The position numbers and the translations under genes are program-made. Below are positions 14,784 through 14,879 of a stretch of DNA of 14,879 nt, in pieces. Under the pieces are notes generated by a model that was given only the letters and a program-made list of their open reading frames with translations, had not been told where the DNA came from and searched no databases. Each line of letters starts with the position of its first letter. The first letter of the stretch is position 1. The stretch lies in the NCBI GenBank assembly GCA_031422315.1, contig JANOQN010000021.1, positions 1-14,879 of the forward strand, in the 5' to 3' direction. This DNA comes from JANNYA01 sp031422315 (GTDB lineage: Bacteria; Pseudomonadota; Gammaproteobacteria; Xanthomonadales; SZUA-5).

Positions 14784-14879
14784 GATCGAGCCTTCCGCAA
14801 AAGAACAAGATTCGGATGCGATAGTTTTCGAAAGATCGGAACCCGCGTGCGTTGGCCTTGATGGTTTGGATCGCCGAAT
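14739..14879 (-). mobile_element. End of an ISL3-type insertion sequence (continues past the window)
   Basis: The stretch encodes the C-terminus of an ISL3-family transposase on the minus strand, ending inside the D2 frame. D2 homology appears to stop at about 14738. The exact boundary, terminal inverted repeat and target duplication cannot be fixed because the other end lies outside the window; the segment from about 14739 reading GGTCATTCGCAC is the candidate terminus. Confidence 0.6.
14755..14879 (-). CDS. C-terminus of an ISL3-family transposase (partial)
   Basis: Reading the minus strand from the right edge gives about 40 codons: AIQTIKANARGFRSFENYRI, then RILFFCGRLDLMPAIGKSH and TGA. 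This is the characteristic C-terminal block of ISL3 (IS204/IS1001/IS1165-type) transposases, 'IK-ARGFR-F-NYR-RILFFCGKLDL'. The catalytic DDE residues and N-terminus lie outside. Beyond the TGA the same frame has six sense codons (NVRMTG) and then TAA, so a slightly longer ancestral end is possible. The gene overlaps the 3' end of D2 on the opposite strand, as expected if the element inserted into D2 and supplied its new stop codon. Confidence 0.8.
   Translation of the reverse strand, partial: SAIQTIKANARGFRSFENYRIRILFFCGRLDLMPAIGKSH

Noticed and set aside
14597..14800. Minus-strand open frame across the end of D2 as a gene
   Set aside because: The transposase-like peptide is in a different minus-strand frame (14755-14879). 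This frame has no recognisable content.
1..14879. CRISPR array, tRNA, rRNA or toxin-antitoxin pair
   Set aside because: No regularly spaced direct repeats, no tRNA cloverleaf or rRNA segments were noticed. The lone XRE gene has no toxin-like partner beside it (B1 is convergent and a multi-helix membrane protein).

Overview
The window looks chromosomal and comes from a Gram-negative proteobacterium, probably Gamma- or Betaproteobacteria. Evidence is the stand-alone birA beside a type III pantothenate kinase, the lipoprotein signals, the Sec signal peptides and a FimX-like degenerate GGDEF/EAL regulator. Genus cannot be read from the sequence. It splits into a housekeeping-type left half and an accessory, duplication-rich right half.

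Left half (1-7153). The 3' end of an unrecognised plus-strand gene (2-262) converges on a tightly packed minus-strand operon. Its order of transcription is a DAK2-DegV fusion (4380-2500), plsY (2503-1862), birA (1865-1095) and coaX (1098-325), and every junction overlaps by 4 bases or fewer. The fusion joins the two halves of the fatty-acid kinase FakA/FakB in one chain. PlsY is the acyltransferase that uses acyl-phosphate, so the first two genes make a plausible route from free fatty acid to lysophosphatidate. BirA (biotin for acetyl-CoA carboxylase) and CoaX (CoA) supply cofactors of acyl metabolism. Divergent from this operon, after about 330 bases with no recognisable gene, lies an 813-residue response regulator (4712-7153) with one intact receiver domain and GGDEF/EAL domains that have lost their catalytic residues.

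Right half (7154-14879). A small membrane protein (B1) and a convergent XRE-type regulator precede two diverged copies of a secreted-protein cassette. Copy 1 is A1 (8031-9047, split by an in-frame TGA), membrane protein B2 (9081-9461), lipoprotein C1 (9458-10471) and a 5' stub of D1 (from 10473). Copy 2 is A2 (10671-11687), lipoprotein C2 (11692-12669) and D2 (12666-14783). A proteins carry a signal peptide, Ig-like and PKD-like domains and an NTF2-like tail. C proteins are lipoproteins with a transthyretin/carboxypeptidase-regulatory-like domain and conserved cysteines. D2 is an exported protein with zinc-dependent phospholipase C (S1/P1 nuclease fold) motifs. The D1 stub runs in frame into A2, the footprint of a deletion or recombination between cassettes.

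At the right edge, the minus strand encodes the C-terminus of an ISL3-type transposase. This element appears to have replaced the 3' end of D2. The A-(B)-C-D cassette is the best candidate here for an undescribed system: an exported zinc hydrolase encoded with a dedicated lipoprotein and a multidomain secreted partner, now duplicated and partly decayed. Its function cannot be fixed from sequence alone.
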